Positions 17,441-26,505 of a stretch of 64,000 bases of DNA are shown one piece after another; position 1 is the stretch's first letter; the number at the start of each line of letters is the position of its first letter. The notes under the pieces were generated by a model that was given only the letters and a program-made list of their open reading frames with translations, did no database searches and was not told where the DNA came from. Origin of the DNA: SABI01 sp028532915 (GTDB lineage: Bacteria; Spirochaetota; Spirochaetia; Sphaerochaetales; Sphaerochaetaceae); contig OY781923.1 in NCBI GenBank assembly GCA_963677225.1, forward strand, positions 372,001-436,000. Direction: 5' to 3'. The position numbers and the translations under genes were made by a program.

Positions 17441-18979
17441 GTGAAAAAACTTTCTATGGTGTTGATTGCGATTGTATTGATCAGTGCGATCTCAGTTGCG
17501 GGGCTGTTCGCGACGGGGACGGAAGAAGTCCAGGGTACTGAGGAAAAAGTGCTGACGATCGGGGTGGATCAGGAGGCTATCGGCCTTGATCCTCATATAG
17601 TGACAGCTTTTTCTTCTCACAGAAGGATCGATTTGATGTACAACCGTCTTGTCCGTCTGGATGAGAATCTGGTTGTCGTTCCCGATCTGGCAGAGTCCTG
17701 GGAAATCCCTGATAACCTTACATACATCTTCCATCTCAGAGAGGGTGTTAAATTCCATAATGGAAGAGAACTTGTCGCAGATGATGTCAAATACTCTCTT
17801 GAGCGTGTGATGGATCCGAAAACAGCATCTCCCGGAAAATCCTACCTGGCTCTGGTGGAATCGGTAGAAGTGGTCGATCAATACACTGTCAAGCTGACAT
17901 TGTCGGCTCCTTTAGCATCGCTACTCGATTCGCTGACGAGCAACAATCTCTCGATTGTACCGAAAGAAGCTGTTGAAGAATATGGCAATCTCCAGAAAGT
18001 CGCTGTAGGAACCGGTCCTTTCATGCTCGATGAATGGGTCGCCGACAACTCGATGACACTGGTGAAAAATCCTGACTATTTCATTGAAGGAGAGCCGAAA
18101 GTCGATAAAGTCATCTTCAGGGTCATTCCTGAAGCAGCATCGCTTTTGGCCGGGGTGAAATCAGGAGACCTCGATATCGCGACTATCAGCGACGGAGCTA
18201 CGATCAGACAGGCGAAGAATACTTCAGGTGTGGTAGTCAAAAGCAAACCCGGTATCAATGTGAGAACCTTCGGTTTCAATACCACAAGGGAACCTTTCAC
18301 AGATGAAAGAGTCAGGCGTGCTCTTGCTCTGGCAATAGACAGAGACGAAATCGTCATGATGGCGGAGTTTGGAATGGGAACTCCTACAGGACCTATTCCC
18401 GTAGCAGCAACCGATTGGGCTCTTCCTCTCGATGAACTTCCGGTGAACGAGGTCAATTACGAGAAAGCAAAAGCGTTGCTTGCTGAAGCTGGTTATCCTG
18501 ACGGATTCAGTTTCGATATCGTATGTTCTGCTACATATGAAGGGGGCCTCGCAGTTGCTCAGGTCATACAGAGTGAACTGAAGAATATCGGAGTTACAGC
18601 CAATCTTGTCGTGGTCGAATGGGGTGTCTACATTGACCGCTGGGTGAAACGTGATTTCGATTCCATGGTTGAAATCCGCGGCGGCAGCGGCGAACCCGAC
18701 AGATTCCTCTATCGGACCCTGCACAGCACAGGCGGAGTGAACAACTTCATGTTCGCGGATGCGAAGACTGACGAGCTTCTCGATCTGGGCAGAAGCCAGA
18801 CTGTTCCCGCCGAGAGAAAGAAGACCTACAATGAAGTACAGAAGGTGTTGAGCGAGAAAGCTCCGGTCATCTTCCTGTACAGCCCGAGTGAATCTCATGT
18901 TCTTTCCGAACGTGTTACCGGGTTCAAGCAGGTCGGAAACGGAAGTCTGTATTACGTGACACAAACTGACGTACAATAA
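17441..18979 (+). CDS. peptide ABC transporter substrate-binding protein (family 5)
   Basis: A 512-residue exported DppA/OppA-type protein starting at GTG 17441 behind AAGGAGG. Signal peptide MKKLSMVLIAIVLISAISVA is followed by GLFATGTEEVQGTEE. Family features are EAIGLDPHIVTAFSSHRRID, LAESWEIPDNLTYIFHLREG, KFHNGRELVADDVKYSLERV and TGPFMLDEWVADNSM. In this context (murQ, anmK, dipeptide epimerase) it probably binds murein peptides or muropeptides, as MppA and related proteins do. A hairpin at 18995-19025 separates it from the permease genes. Substrate is inferred from neighbours only. Confidence 0.92.
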   Translation: MKKLSMVLIAIVLISAISVAGLFATGTEEVQGTEEKVLTIGVDQEAIGLDPHIVTAFSSHRRIDLMYNRLVRLDENLVVVPDLAESWEIPDNLTYIFHLREGVKFHNGRELVADDVKYSLERVMDPKTASPGKSYLALVESVEVVDQYTVKLTLSAPLASLLDSLTSNNLSIVPKEAVEEYGNLQKVAVGTGPFMLDEWVADNSMTLVKNPDYFIEGEPKVDKVIFRVIPEAASLLAGVKSGDLDIATISDGATIRQAKNTSGVVVKSKPGINVRTFGFNTTREPFTDERVRRALALAIDRDEIVMMAEFGMGTPTGPIPVAATDWALPLDELPVNEVNYEKAKALLAEAGYPDGFSFDIVCSATYEGGLAVAQVIQSELKNIGVTANLVVVEWGVYIDRWVKRDFDSMVEIRGGSGEPDRFLYRTLHSTGGVNNFMFADAKTDELLDLGRSQTVPAERKKTYNEVQKVLSEKAPVIFLYSPSESHVLSERVTGFKQVGNGSLYYVTQTDVQ

Positions 18980-18994
18980 TTGATTTCTGTAATA

Positions 18995-19025
18995 AAGGTG
19001 CCTCTTTCATATGAAGGGGCACCTT
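18995..19025 (+). promoter_or_regulatory. intercistronic hairpin after the binding-protein gene
   Basis: AAGGTGCC pairs with GGCACCTT and the stem extends inward with wobble pairs to a short CATAT loop. No T-run follows. Same position relative to a binding-protein gene as the hairpins at 3241, 12018, 41298 and 57224. Confidence 0.75.
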
Positions 19026-19048
19026 ATGCTCAGATTTAGAGGTGAAGT

Positions 19049-20002
19049 GTGCTTAGATTTATTGTAAGAAGATTATTGACTCTCATCCCTGTCCTTTTAG
19101 GTGTTTCATTGATCGTGTTCTTTCTTGTAAGACTCATCCCGGGGACCGCCCTGGAGATGTACATGGGAACACAGGTCGAAGCAACTCCTGAAATGATGGA
19201 GGAATTAGAGAAGCTGTTCGGAGAGGATAAGCCCGTACCGGTATTATATCTTGAATGGATGCAGGATATCCTGAAAGGCGATTTCGGCTATTCTCTGCGT
19301 ACAGGAAGACCTGTGCTCCCTGACATCCTTTCACGACTGCCTCTCAGTCTGGAATTGACTCTCTTTTCTCTTATCCTTGCTCTTCTTATAGGAATCCCGC
19401 TCGGGATTGCGTCTTCATTAAAACAAAATACCTTTGGAGATTTTCTTATGAGGATCCTTGGCCTTCTCGGACTCTCTCTGCCCCAGTTCTGGCTGGCAGC
19501 TTTGATGGTGATGGCTTTTTCCGGATTCAATGGCTGGATTCCCATGGGAAACTATGTAGGTTTTCTCGAGGCTCCTCTGAGGAATATCAAGATGCTGTTC
19601 TTTCCCTCTCTCGCGATCGGGATCGGTTTTGCCGCGGTGGTGATGAGATATACCCGCACAAGCATGCTGGAGGTGTTTCAAATGGATTACATCAGAACGG
19701 CAAAGGCGAAAGGATTGAAGAGAAAGAGCGTGATCTACACCCATGCTCTGAAGAACGGAATCCTTCCTGTGATCACGGTGACAGGCTTCAATGCCGGATA
19801 TCTGCTCAGCGGTGCGATCGTGATCGAAGAGGTGTTCGCTCTGCCCGGCATGGGAAGGCTTTCACTCTATGCGATTTATCAGCGCGATTATCCGATCATT
19901 CAGGCTGTCGTGATGATCGTAGCGACGATCTTTGTATTGGTGAATCTGGTGACAGATATAGTATATGCGTTAGCCGATCCGAGAATTCGGCTTTCTGACT
20001 GA
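19049..20002 (+). CDS. peptide ABC transporter permease (DppB type)
   Basis: A 317-residue membrane protein with the DppB opening MLRFIVRRLLTLIPVLLGVSL and the EAA loop YIRTAKAKGLKRKSVIYTHA near residue 220, then GYLLSGAIVIEEVFALPGMG. It begins at GTG 19049, with AGAGGTGA as ribosome site. It forms a channel with the 20019 permease and is powered by the ATPases at 20869 and 21860. Part of the murein-scavenging operon. Confidence 0.93.
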   Translation: MLRFIVRRLLTLIPVLLGVSLIVFFLVRLIPGTALEMYMGTQVEATPEMMEELEKLFGEDKPVPVLYLEWMQDILKGDFGYSLRTGRPVLPDILSRLPLSLELTLFSLILALLIGIPLGIASSLKQNTFGDFLMRILGLLGLSLPQFWLAALMVMAFSGFNGWIPMGNYVGFLEAPLRNIKMLFFPSLAIGIGFAAVVMRYTRTSMLEVFQMDYIRTAKAKGLKRKSVIYTHALKNGILPVITVTGFNAGYLLSGAIVIEEVFALPGMGRLSLYAIYQRDYPIIQAVVMIVATIFVLVNLVTDIVYALADPRIRLSD

Positions 20003-20018
20003 TAAAGGTTGGTGATCT

Positions 20019-20858
20019 ATGAACACGATGACAAGACTAGTAAAGAACAGGATTGCCTTGGCCGGATTGATCATCATCTCTCTGTATGTGGTGATCATTG
20101 TTGTTTCCTTCTTCTGGCTTCCATTCGATCCGATGGAGATGAATCCGGAACTGATGCTCCAAAAGCCCTCACTGTCCTCCGGTCATATTTTCGGTACCGA
20201 CGAATTCGGAAGAGATATCCTCTCACGGGTGATGAAAGGAAGCGCGGTTTCTCTTATGATCAGTATTCTCGCAACACTGCTGGGGGCCACATTCGGAATT
20301 CTTATGGGAATCTGGGCAGGATTTCTCGGCGGGCGATGGGACAATGTGATCATGAGAATCGCCGATATCCTTTTTTCTTTCCCGTCACTTTTGCTGGCGA
20401 TCTTCATCATGGCGATACTGGGAGAGAACAACGCGAACATCATCATCGCTATCGGAATCGTCTATATTCCCCAGTTCGCAAGGATTTCACGGGGAGCGAT
20501 CATCGCACTCAAATCTAACGAGTTCGTCCGGGCAGCCCGTTCCAACGGGGCCGGCAGCTCCTACATCCTTTTTAACCACCTTCTTCCCAACAGTATCGCA
20601 CCGATCATAGTCCAGATATCGCTGTCGCTGTCTGTTGCAATACTTCTTGAATCAGCTCTGAGCTTCCTGGGACTGGGAATACAGCCTCCTGAACCATCTT
20701 GGGGAAACATGCTCAGCAGTGCCCGTAAGGTGATGATGCTGGCTCCCTGGACTGCCATCTATCCGGGACTGGCGATTGTGACGTTAGTGCTGGGATTCAA
20801 TCTGCTGGGTGACGGATTACGTGATATCCTTGATCCCCGATTACGAAATGTACGTTAG
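20019..20858 (+). CDS. peptide ABC transporter permease (DppC type)
   Basis: A 279-residue membrane protein, partner of 19049. It shows the periplasmic motif GHIFGTDEFGRDILSRVMKG near residue 50, typical of DppC/OppC proteins, and the EAA loop EFVRAARSNGAGSSYILFNH near residue 170. The ending GFNLLGDGLRDILDPRLR is also characteristic. Its TAG stop overlaps the ribosome site of the next gene. Confidence 0.93.
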   Translation: MNTMTRLVKNRIALAGLIIISLYVVIIVVSFFWLPFDPMEMNPELMLQKPSLSSGHIFGTDEFGRDILSRVMKGSAVSLMISILATLLGATFGILMGIWAGFLGGRWDNVIMRIADILFSFPSLLLAIFIMAILGENNANIIIAIGIVYIPQFARISRGAIIALKSNEFVRAARSNGAGSSYILFNHLLPNSIAPIIVQISLSLSVAILLESALSFLGLGIQPPEPSWGNMLSSARKVMMLAPWTAIYPGLAIVTLVLGFNLLGDGLRDILDPRLRNVR

Positions 20859-20861
20859 GAG
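20857..20861 (+). promoter_or_regulatory. ribosome binding site deciding a TTG start
   Basis: AGGAG lies seven bases before TTG 20869 and overlaps the dppC-like stop codon. An ATG at 20848 lies upstream of this site and lacks one of its own, so TTG is the better start for the DppD-type gene. Confidence 0.65.
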
Positions 20862-20868
20862 TAGGCGT

Positions 20869-21870
20869 TTGAAAACTGAACCGATTTTACAGATAGAAGG
20901 ACTTGTGACCCAGTTCACTACCGAGCGTGGAATCGTCCATGCTGTCAATGATGTCTCTTTCGAGCTCCATAGAGGAGAGACTCTCGGCATAGTCGGAGAA
21001 TCCGGCTGCGGGAAATCCGTCACGAACTTTTCCATATTGAAACTCATACAGTTTCCTCCCGGCAAGATCACGCAGGGGAAGGTTCTCTATGACAAGAAAG
21101 ATCTTTTCGAAGAAAGTGAGGAAGAAATCAGAAATGTGAGAGGGAAACATATTTCCATGATCTTCCAGGATCCTCTCACTTCCCTCAATCCGGTTATCAA
21201 GATCTGGGTTCAGGTCGCAGAAGCTCTGATGCTCCATCATGATATTAAAAAGAAGGAAGCAAAAGAAAAGGCGATCGAGCTGCTGCAGATGATAGGGATC
21301 CCTGATGCTCGGGAAAGGGCAAATGACTACCCCCACCAGTTCTCCGGAGGAATGAGACAGAGGGTGATGATAGCGATGGCTCTTTCGTGTAATCCGGATA
21401 TCCTCATAGCCGATGAACCGACGACAGCATTGGACGTCACGATTCAGGCTCAGATTCTCGACCTGATCAAGAAACTGTCCAAAGAGAATTCAACCTCGGT
21501 GATCATGATAACCCACGACCTGGGTGTCGTAGCAGACATGTGTGATACCATCTGTGTCATGTATGCCGGGCGGGTAGTCGAAAGAGCACCTGTGAATCGA
21601 CTTTTCTATGAACCGCAGCATCCCTATACGAAAGGGCTCCTTTCTTCGATCCCCCGTCTGGACCAGGACCACAATGAACGGCTGCATACTATTGAAGGAG
21701 CACCTCCCGACCTCATCGATCTTCCGAAAGGGTGTCCGTTCTACGCGCGATGCGCGTACGCAATGGAAAAATGTGCGACCTCCAATCCTCCCGAATATGT
21801 TCTGAATGAACAGGAGAACTGGAAGGTAGCCTGCTATCTTCATGAAACTGGAGCGCATCATGGAAAATAA
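20869..21870 (+). CDS. peptide ABC transporter ATPase (DppD type)
   Basis: A 333-residue ATPase with Walker A GESGCGKSV near residue 43, signature FSGGMRQRV near 160, Walker B ILIADEPTTALD and the oligopeptide-specific C-terminal segment GCPFYARCAYAMEKC with its cysteines. The start is taken as TTG 20869 because of the AGGAG at 20857; reading from GTG 20809 or ATG 20848 would overlap the previous gene. It overlaps the next ATPase gene by 11 bases. Works with the DppF-type ATPase to energise the importer. Confidence 0.92.
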   Translation: MKTEPILQIEGLVTQFTTERGIVHAVNDVSFELHRGETLGIVGESGCGKSVTNFSILKLIQFPPGKITQGKVLYDKKDLFEESEEEIRNVRGKHISMIFQDPLTSLNPVIKIWVQVAEALMLHHDIKKKEAKEKAIELLQMIGIPDARERANDYPHQFSGGMRQRVMIAMALSCNPDILIADEPTTALDVTIQAQILDLIKKLSKENSTSVIMITHDLGVVADMCDTICVMYAGRVVERAPVNRLFYEPQHPYTKGLLSSIPRLDQDHNERLHTIEGAPPDLIDLPKGCPFYARCAYAMEKCATSNPPEYVLNEQENWKVACYLHETGAHHGK

Positions 21871-22855
21871 GACATTGCTGGAAGTAAAAGATCTCAAGGT
21901 TCACTTTCCTATTCAGAAAGGGATCATCTTCAAGAGGAACGCCGGATTCATCCGGGCTGTTGACGGGGTGAGCTTCTCTGTCAGAAAAGGAGAATCTCTT
22001 GGACTCGTCGGCGAATCCGGATGCGGGAAATCGACGACGGCGATGGCCATCGCCCAGCTTCAATCGCTGACTGCCGGAAGCGTGATGTTCGAAGGAACAG
22101 ATCTCACTGCTTTGAAAAAAGAGGACCTGCAGAAGATGCGGATGAATTTCCAGATCGTTTTTCAAGACCCATACAGCTCGCTTGATCCCAGAATGAGGGC
22201 GATCGATCTGATAGCTGAACCTATGAGAATCTATGCGAAAAGAGGTCTTCTTACACTGACCGAAAGTGAAATCGAAGCAAAGGCAACCAGCCTGATGGAT
22301 GTGTGCGGTCTTTCGCCAACGTTCAAAGGGCGTTATCCTCATGAGTTCAGCGGAGGTCAGCGGCAGAGAATAGGAATCGCCCGGGCTCTTTCTCTGGAAC
22401 CTAAACTGATACTTGCCGATGAACCGGTTTCTGCTCTCGACGTTTCGATACAGTCGCAGATCCTCAATCTGCTCAAGGACCTTCAGCAGCAATTCGACCT
22501 TACTTTCCTGTTCATTGCTCACGACCTTGCCGTCGTAGAATATTTCTGTTCAAGGGTAGCTGTGATGTATCTGGGTCATATCGTGGAGACAGCATCTTCT
22601 CAGCAGCTGTATCATGACAGTCTTCATCCCTATACTCAGGCTCTTCTCTCTGCAGTGCCTCTGCCCGACCCGATCAATGCCCGAAAACGAAAGAGGATAA
22701 TTCTGGAAGGAGATGTTCCCTCTCCCTCGAAAATTCATAAAGGCTGTCCGTTCGTCGAACGGTGTCCGAAGGCGATGAAACAGTGCTCTCTAACTCCTCC
22801 CCGGCTCAAGGAAGTCTCCCCCGGGCACGTAGTGGCCTGTTTCCTCTATGAATAG
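21860..22855 (+). CDS. peptide ABC transporter ATPase (DppF type)
   Basis: A 331-residue ATPase with Walker A GESGCGKST near residue 55, signature FSGGQRQRIGIARAL, Walker B LILADEPVSALD and C-terminal GCPFVERCPKAMKQC. ATG 21860 follows GGAG at 21850-21853 inside the end of the DppD-type gene; the earlier in-frame ATG 21842 lacks a site. The dipeptide epimerase gene begins nine bases after its stop, which ties the importer to use of peptides containing glutamate. Confidence 0.93.
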   Translation: MENKTLLEVKDLKVHFPIQKGIIFKRNAGFIRAVDGVSFSVRKGESLGLVGESGCGKSTTAMAIAQLQSLTAGSVMFEGTDLTALKKEDLQKMRMNFQIVFQDPYSSLDPRMRAIDLIAEPMRIYAKRGLLTLTESEIEAKATSLMDVCGLSPTFKGRYPHEFSGGQRQRIGIARALSLEPKLILADEPVSALDVSIQSQILNLLKDLQQQFDLTFLFIAHDLAVVEYFCSRVAVMYLGHIVETASSQQLYHDSLHPYTQALLSAVPLPDPINARKRKRIILEGDVPSPSKIHKGCPFVERCPKAMKQCSLTPPRLKEVSPGHVVACFLYE

Positions 22856-22864
22856 AGGTTCAAG

Positions 22865-23935
22865 ATGATCAGCATAAAAGTATTTGACCTGGAGCTGCCG
22901 CTTAAAACGCCTTTCACGATAGCTCACGGCTCATACAGTTTCAGAAATAATGTATTCATAGAGATTCAAAAGAATGATCATTCAGGATACGGAGAGGGGC
23001 CGATCGTACCGTATTACAAGGGATCTGTGCAGCAGGTGAAAGCTGACCTGATACGCAATATTTCTCGATTGAGTGAGAAAGATATCGAAAATATTCTCGA
23101 GAATCCTGTCGATTCAGAATATCCGGCATTCGAATATCCCGTATCCTCCTGCGCCTTTCAGGAAGCGATACTGGATCTGGCAAGTAAGATAAGAGACGTT
23201 TCTCTTTCATCGCTGCTTAAAATCTCTTCTTGGCAACATTCTTTCAGAACAACATTCACTATCGCTTTCAACGAGGATATCGATGAGATGGTAAGAGGTG
23301 CTGTGAATTCAGGTTTCTCTTCGCTCAAGATCAAATGCGGTATTCCCGGTGATGTCGAGCGTGTGAAAAGGATCAGGGAAGCTCTTCCTGAAGCTTTATT
23401 GTTCATTGATGCGAATCAGGGGTGGACCTACGATGAGTCATGTACAGCGGTAAGAGAATTTGAGAATATCGGTGTCGAACTCATCGAGGAGCCTCTATCA
23501 TCGGGGAGTGAAGATATCGCACGTCTTTCAGCAATGACTTCTATCCCGATCGTGCTCGATGAGAGTGTGACCGGCATCAGGCAGCTCGAACAGTATCTTG
23601 AGAAGGTACCTCATCTGGGAGGGGTCGTCGTGAAGAATGCCAAGTGCGGTGGACCGTTATATTCCAAAGCTCTGATCGATCGTGCCCGTGAGGCTCATCT
23701 TAAGGTCTTTCTGAGTTCGATGGTTGAAAGCAGTGCAGGGCTCTACAGTGCCGTCACATTGGCACCACTGGCCAGTTACATTGATCTGGACGCTCCGCTG
23801 CTGCTGGCCCGTTCATATTTCAATGGTGTAGTATATGAGAATCAGAGTGTCGCCTTGCATCCTCAGGGGATAGAAGCCGACAAAGATCTGATAAAGGATC
23901 TGCAGTCGGAGAGACCGCTGCTGATGAAGGAGTGA
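22865..23935 (+). CDS. enolase-superfamily dipeptide epimerase (L-Ala-D/L-Glu type)
   Basis: A 356-residue member of the muconate-lactonizing subgroup. It probably converts L-Ala-D-Glu from murein into L-Ala-L-Glu so that normal peptidases can cut it. Catalytic elements are visible: LKIKCG (the K-x-K pair) near residue 160, metal ligands FIDANQGW, IEEPL and VLDES, and the second lysine in VVVKNAKCGG. Near the end, YIDLDAPLLLA gives the D-x-D motif that binds the dipeptide amino group in known dipeptide epimerases. Placement after a peptide importer and near murQ/anmK supports murein peptide recycling. The exact dipeptide range is uncertain. Confidence 0.88.
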   Translation: MISIKVFDLELPLKTPFTIAHGSYSFRNNVFIEIQKNDHSGYGEGPIVPYYKGSVQQVKADLIRNISRLSEKDIENILENPVDSEYPAFEYPVSSCAFQEAILDLASKIRDVSLSSLLKISSWQHSFRTTFTIAFNEDIDEMVRGAVNSGFSSLKIKCGIPGDVERVKRIREALPEALLFIDANQGWTYDESCTAVREFENIGVELIEEPLSSGSEDIARLSAMTSIPIVLDESVTGIRQLEQYLEKVPHLGGVVVKNAKCGGPLYSKALIDRAREAHLKVFLSSMVESSAGLYSAVTLAPLASYIDLDAPLLLARSYFNGVVYENQSVALHPQGIEADKDLIKDLQSERPLLMKE

Positions 23936-23936
23936 T

Positions 23937-24404
23937 ATGGACATTGAAATCTGTGATATGAAAGAAGAAGATATCACTTTATGTGCCGACATAGTCCTGA
24001 ACTCATCTATTGGTGATAAATACGGTTTTACAGCTGCAACTCTCGAAAACAGCATCCGGGGTGGATTCGATTCACATCATCTGCTTCTCACTGCGATTGT
24101 CGGATCCGAGATCGCCGGTTTTGCCTGGATCGATCAGAAAGGAGCTTTCAGTACAGCTCCCTATCTTCGCCTGATAGCCGTTCATCACAATTTTCGCGGC
24201 AGAAAGATCGGATCGGCGCTGCTTGATGCTTTTGAAGAGAGAACTGCATCTTTGAAACGTGACTATTTTCTTCTTGTTTCCTCTTTCAATTCGGATGCCA
24301 TAGCGTTTTATGAGAAGCATGGGTATCAGAATGTGGGCAGACTTGCAGGGTTTGCGAAAGAGGGAATTGATGAGCTGATCATGGTGAAAAAATGGAATCG
24401 ATAA
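23937..24404 (+). CDS. GNAT-family N-acetyltransferase
   Basis: A 155-residue acetyl-CoA-dependent acetyltransferase. The fold is marked by MDIEICDMKEEDITLCADIV at the start, the acetyl-CoA loop LIAVHHNFRGRKIGSALLDA near residue 85 (R-x-x-G-x-G/A pattern) and AIAFYEKHGYQNVGRLAGF near residue 125. AAGGAG lies just before the ATG, one base after the epimerase stop. It overlaps the serine hydrolase gene by 13 bases. Its substrate is unknown; in this operon a murein amino sugar, amino acid or peptide amine is plausible. Confidence 0.88.
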   Translation: MDIEICDMKEEDITLCADIVLNSSIGDKYGFTAATLENSIRGGFDSHHLLLTAIVGSEIAGFAWIDQKGAFSTAPYLRLIAVHHNFRGRKIGSALLDAFEERTASLKRDYFLLVSSFNSDAIAFYEKHGYQNVGRLAGFAKEGIDELIMVKKWNR

Positions 24405-25438
24405 AGAGTTATATCAATGAGGCTATTGCTGAGAAGCTGTTCACCGGAGTTTCCATCTATGCAGAAAAAGAAGGGAGAGTTTTCTTTGAAGGCGTATTCG
24501 GCGATACAGGTTCGAAACATATTAAACTGACTTCATCTCACCTTTTTGATCTCGCCTCATTGACTAAACTGTTTACCTCGACGGCAATCCTGCATCTGAT
24601 ATCGATGAATGAGCTATCGTTGCAGGATACACTCATTCAGTTTTTTCCGGAAATCCATGAAAGTCTGAACGGCATATCTGTCTATTCACTGCTCACTCAC
24701 AGCTCCGGACTTCATTACTGGTACCCTTTCTATACACGCAGAGATGAAGATTTCTTCGAGATCCTTTCCAGCATCGTTGAAGAACATCCTCTGAAAGAGA
24801 GAATGATCTATTCGGATCTGAACTTCATGCTGCTGGGCAGGATAATCGAAAAGGTATGCTCTTGTTCGCTTGACAAGGCTGTCGAGGAGCTTGTTATCCA
24901 TCCTCTTCGGCTGCAGAACACTACCTGGCATCCAGTGGTGTATGACTGTGTTGAGACCGAGTTCGGGAATCGTATCGAGATGGATATGGTCGCAGCTCTT
25001 TCTCTTTCGTTCGATTCATTCAGACCTGTCGATACTGCGATCAGAGGGGAGTGTGATGACGGAAACGGCTATTACTACTTTAAAGGAGTCTCCGGTCATG
25101 CAGGACTGTTCTCGAACGGCGAAGATGTCTGCCGTCTTGCAAGAACATATCTATACCCACGTTCTTCGTATCTCAGTCCAGAACTGGCAGATTCTGCAAT
25201 GAGAGCACACATTGAGAACAGAGGGCTCGGGTTCCAGCTCGGTGATAACTATCCTTTCGGAGGGTGCGGTCATACCGGATTCACAGGAACCTATCTCTAT
25301 CTGAACAGGAAGAACCGGGTCTCTGTCTCGATTCTTACCAACCGGCTTCATACGGAGAATCCCAGGAATATCGGATCATTCAGAAACGATGTTGTCGAGA
25401 GACTTTTCACATGTTATGGGCTACATGATGCTCGATAA
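24392..25438 (+). CDS. serine beta-lactamase-fold hydrolase (class C / esterase-like)
   Basis: A 348-residue serine hydrolase of the penicillin-binding/class C beta-lactamase fold. The nucleophile motif S-x-x-K is SLTK in FDLASLTKLFTS near residue 55, the tyrosine motif is YSDLNF near residue 140, and GHTGFTG near residue 292 takes the place of KTG. No signal peptide is visible, so it may act in the cytoplasm, unlike true penicillin-binding proteins. In this operon a role in cutting murein peptides or sugar esters fits. GGTGA precedes the ATG inside the acetyltransferase gene. Its 3' end overlaps the convergent GntR gene by 32 bases. Confidence 0.85.
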   Translation: MESIKSYINEAIAEKLFTGVSIYAEKEGRVFFEGVFGDTGSKHIKLTSSHLFDLASLTKLFTSTAILHLISMNELSLQDTLIQFFPEIHESLNGISVYSLLTHSSGLHYWYPFYTRRDEDFFEILSSIVEEHPLKERMIYSDLNFMLLGRIIEKVCSCSLDKAVEELVIHPLRLQNTTWHPVVYDCVETEFGNRIEMDMVAALSLSFDSFRPVDTAIRGECDDGNGYYYFKGVSGHAGLFSNGEDVCRLARTYLYPRSSYLSPELADSAMRAHIENRGLGFQLGDNYPFGGCGHTGFTGTYLYLNRKNRVSVSILTNRLHTENPRNIGSFRNDVVERLFTCYGLHDAR

Positions 25439-26033
25439 GCTTTAAAGCGGCATCTTTATCATTTTTCTTCAGGTATTGGAGAAGCGACGGGTGCTGGCTG
25501 ATGATGTCCGAAAGTTCGTTGTCGGAAAGGTCCTGAGCGATTCTGAGAAGCTGAACACGTGAGTCGAGTCGTTCGTACAGATCGAACAGAGCATCGTTCT
25601 CGGCACATTTGACCAGTTCGAGATGGAACAGGCTGTCTTTGACGAACAGCTGTGCTCTGTCTCCGAGGGTGAGATGATACTGACAGTCTGCGGCAAGACG
25701 GGAAAGTTCTTCGATATGTTTTTCAAGGCTGTCAGGAGTGATCATCTGAATTGCCAGTTTTTCAAGAGCGACACGCACGACCGCAATATCTTCGGCTTCT
25801 TTGTCATCCACTTTATAGACCATGGCATGAGAGCGCGGTTTGAGGATTACCAGTCCGTATTCGGAAAGCCTTCTGATCGCCTCTCGTATGGGGGTTCTGG
25901 AAACTCCGTATTGCGTCGCGAGCTGTTCTTCGGGGATGATCATTCCTCCCTTCAGTTCTCCCGAGAGGATCTGTGTCTTTAACACGTCATATACTTTATC
26001 TGCTAAACTGGTCTGTTTGATGATCTTTGACAT
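25407..26033 (-). CDS. GntR-family regulator, FCD type (paralog of the broken gene at 37485)
   Basis: A 208-residue regulator with winged helix (SLADKVYDVLKTQILSGELK, EEQLATQYGVSRTPIREAI) and FCD effector domain (VRVALEKLAIQMI, LFVKDSLFHLELVKCAEND, SRVQLLRIAQDLSDNEL). The start MSKIIKQ at 26033 is chosen because the upstream extension to 26204 is AT-rich and not family-like; AAGGA lies 14 bases upstream. Half-palindrome TTGTATACAA at 26052-26061 in its leader and TTGTATACGGTATACAA at 26489-26505 before the divergent transketolase operon are the likely targets. It is closely similar to the product of the frameshifted gene at 37485-38118, which has the same sites. Confidence 0.9.
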   Translation of the reverse strand: MSKIIKQTSLADKVYDVLKTQILSGELKGGMIIPEEQLATQYGVSRTPIREAIRRLSEYGLVILKPRSHAMVYKVDDKEAEDIAVVRVALEKLAIQMITPDSLEKHIEELSRLAADCQYHLTLGDRAQLFVKDSLFHLELVKCAENDALFDLYERLDSRVQLLRIAQDLSDNELSDIISQHPSLLQYLKKNDKDAALKLIEHHVAHNM

Positions 26034-26051
26034 AATGGTGTGCTGTGTCCT

Positions 26052-26061
26052 TTGTATACAA
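26052..26061. promoter_or_regulatory. GntR operator (short form), autoregulatory
   Basis: Perfect 10-bp palindrome TTGTATACAA about 20 bases before the GntR start, overlapping a TATACA that could serve as the -10 box of that gene. It shares both half-sites with the 17-bp site at 26489-26505. Confidence 0.6.
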
Positions 26062-26458
26062 TAGATTGAAAAAACGGTGAAAAGTGAGAATGAAGTACCA
26101 AATTCCTCATTTTTCGGATGAACAATATTAATAGATTTTAATAATACTGTGGTTTTACCCATAATGCAATAATCAAATATACAAAATCGGAAGAGAGGAT
26201 GCATGGCAGGTTAAACAGGAAGAAGGTTTGAACAAATAGAATTATCTAAATTGTTAAATAGTAAAACAATAGATGAGTATATTTGTGTTTGTTGAGTGAA
26301 TTTGCTTGAATGATCTGTTCATTGATATATTGTATATGTGTACTGGAATAAAAATAATACTGACAATGATTTACCTCAACAAGGATATTGGATACATTAG
26401 AGATTACAAAAATATAATAGTATAAGATAATAAATTAACTGATTTACAAAAACTTTAT

Positions 26459-26487
26459 TTGACAAAAAACAGTCTCGTTGATATATT
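26459..26487 (+). promoter_or_regulatory. promoter of the second split transketolase operon
   Basis: Consensus TTGACA (26459-26464) and TATATT (26482-26487) with a 17-base spacer. The operator begins two bases after the -10 box and covers the start site. Confidence 0.75.
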
Positions 26488-26488
26488 A

Positions 26489-26505
26489 TTGTATACGGTA
26501 TACAA
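26489..26505. promoter_or_regulatory. GntR operator, 17-bp palindrome
   Basis: TTGTATAC-G-GTATACAA is perfectly symmetric around one central base. Its place over the transcription start implies repression of the operon by the divergent GntR regulator at 25407. Confidence 0.8.

Noticed and set aside
17492..18976. Minus-strand open frames opposite the peptide-binding-protein gene
   Set aside because: They mirror a family 5 binding protein and have no supporting features.
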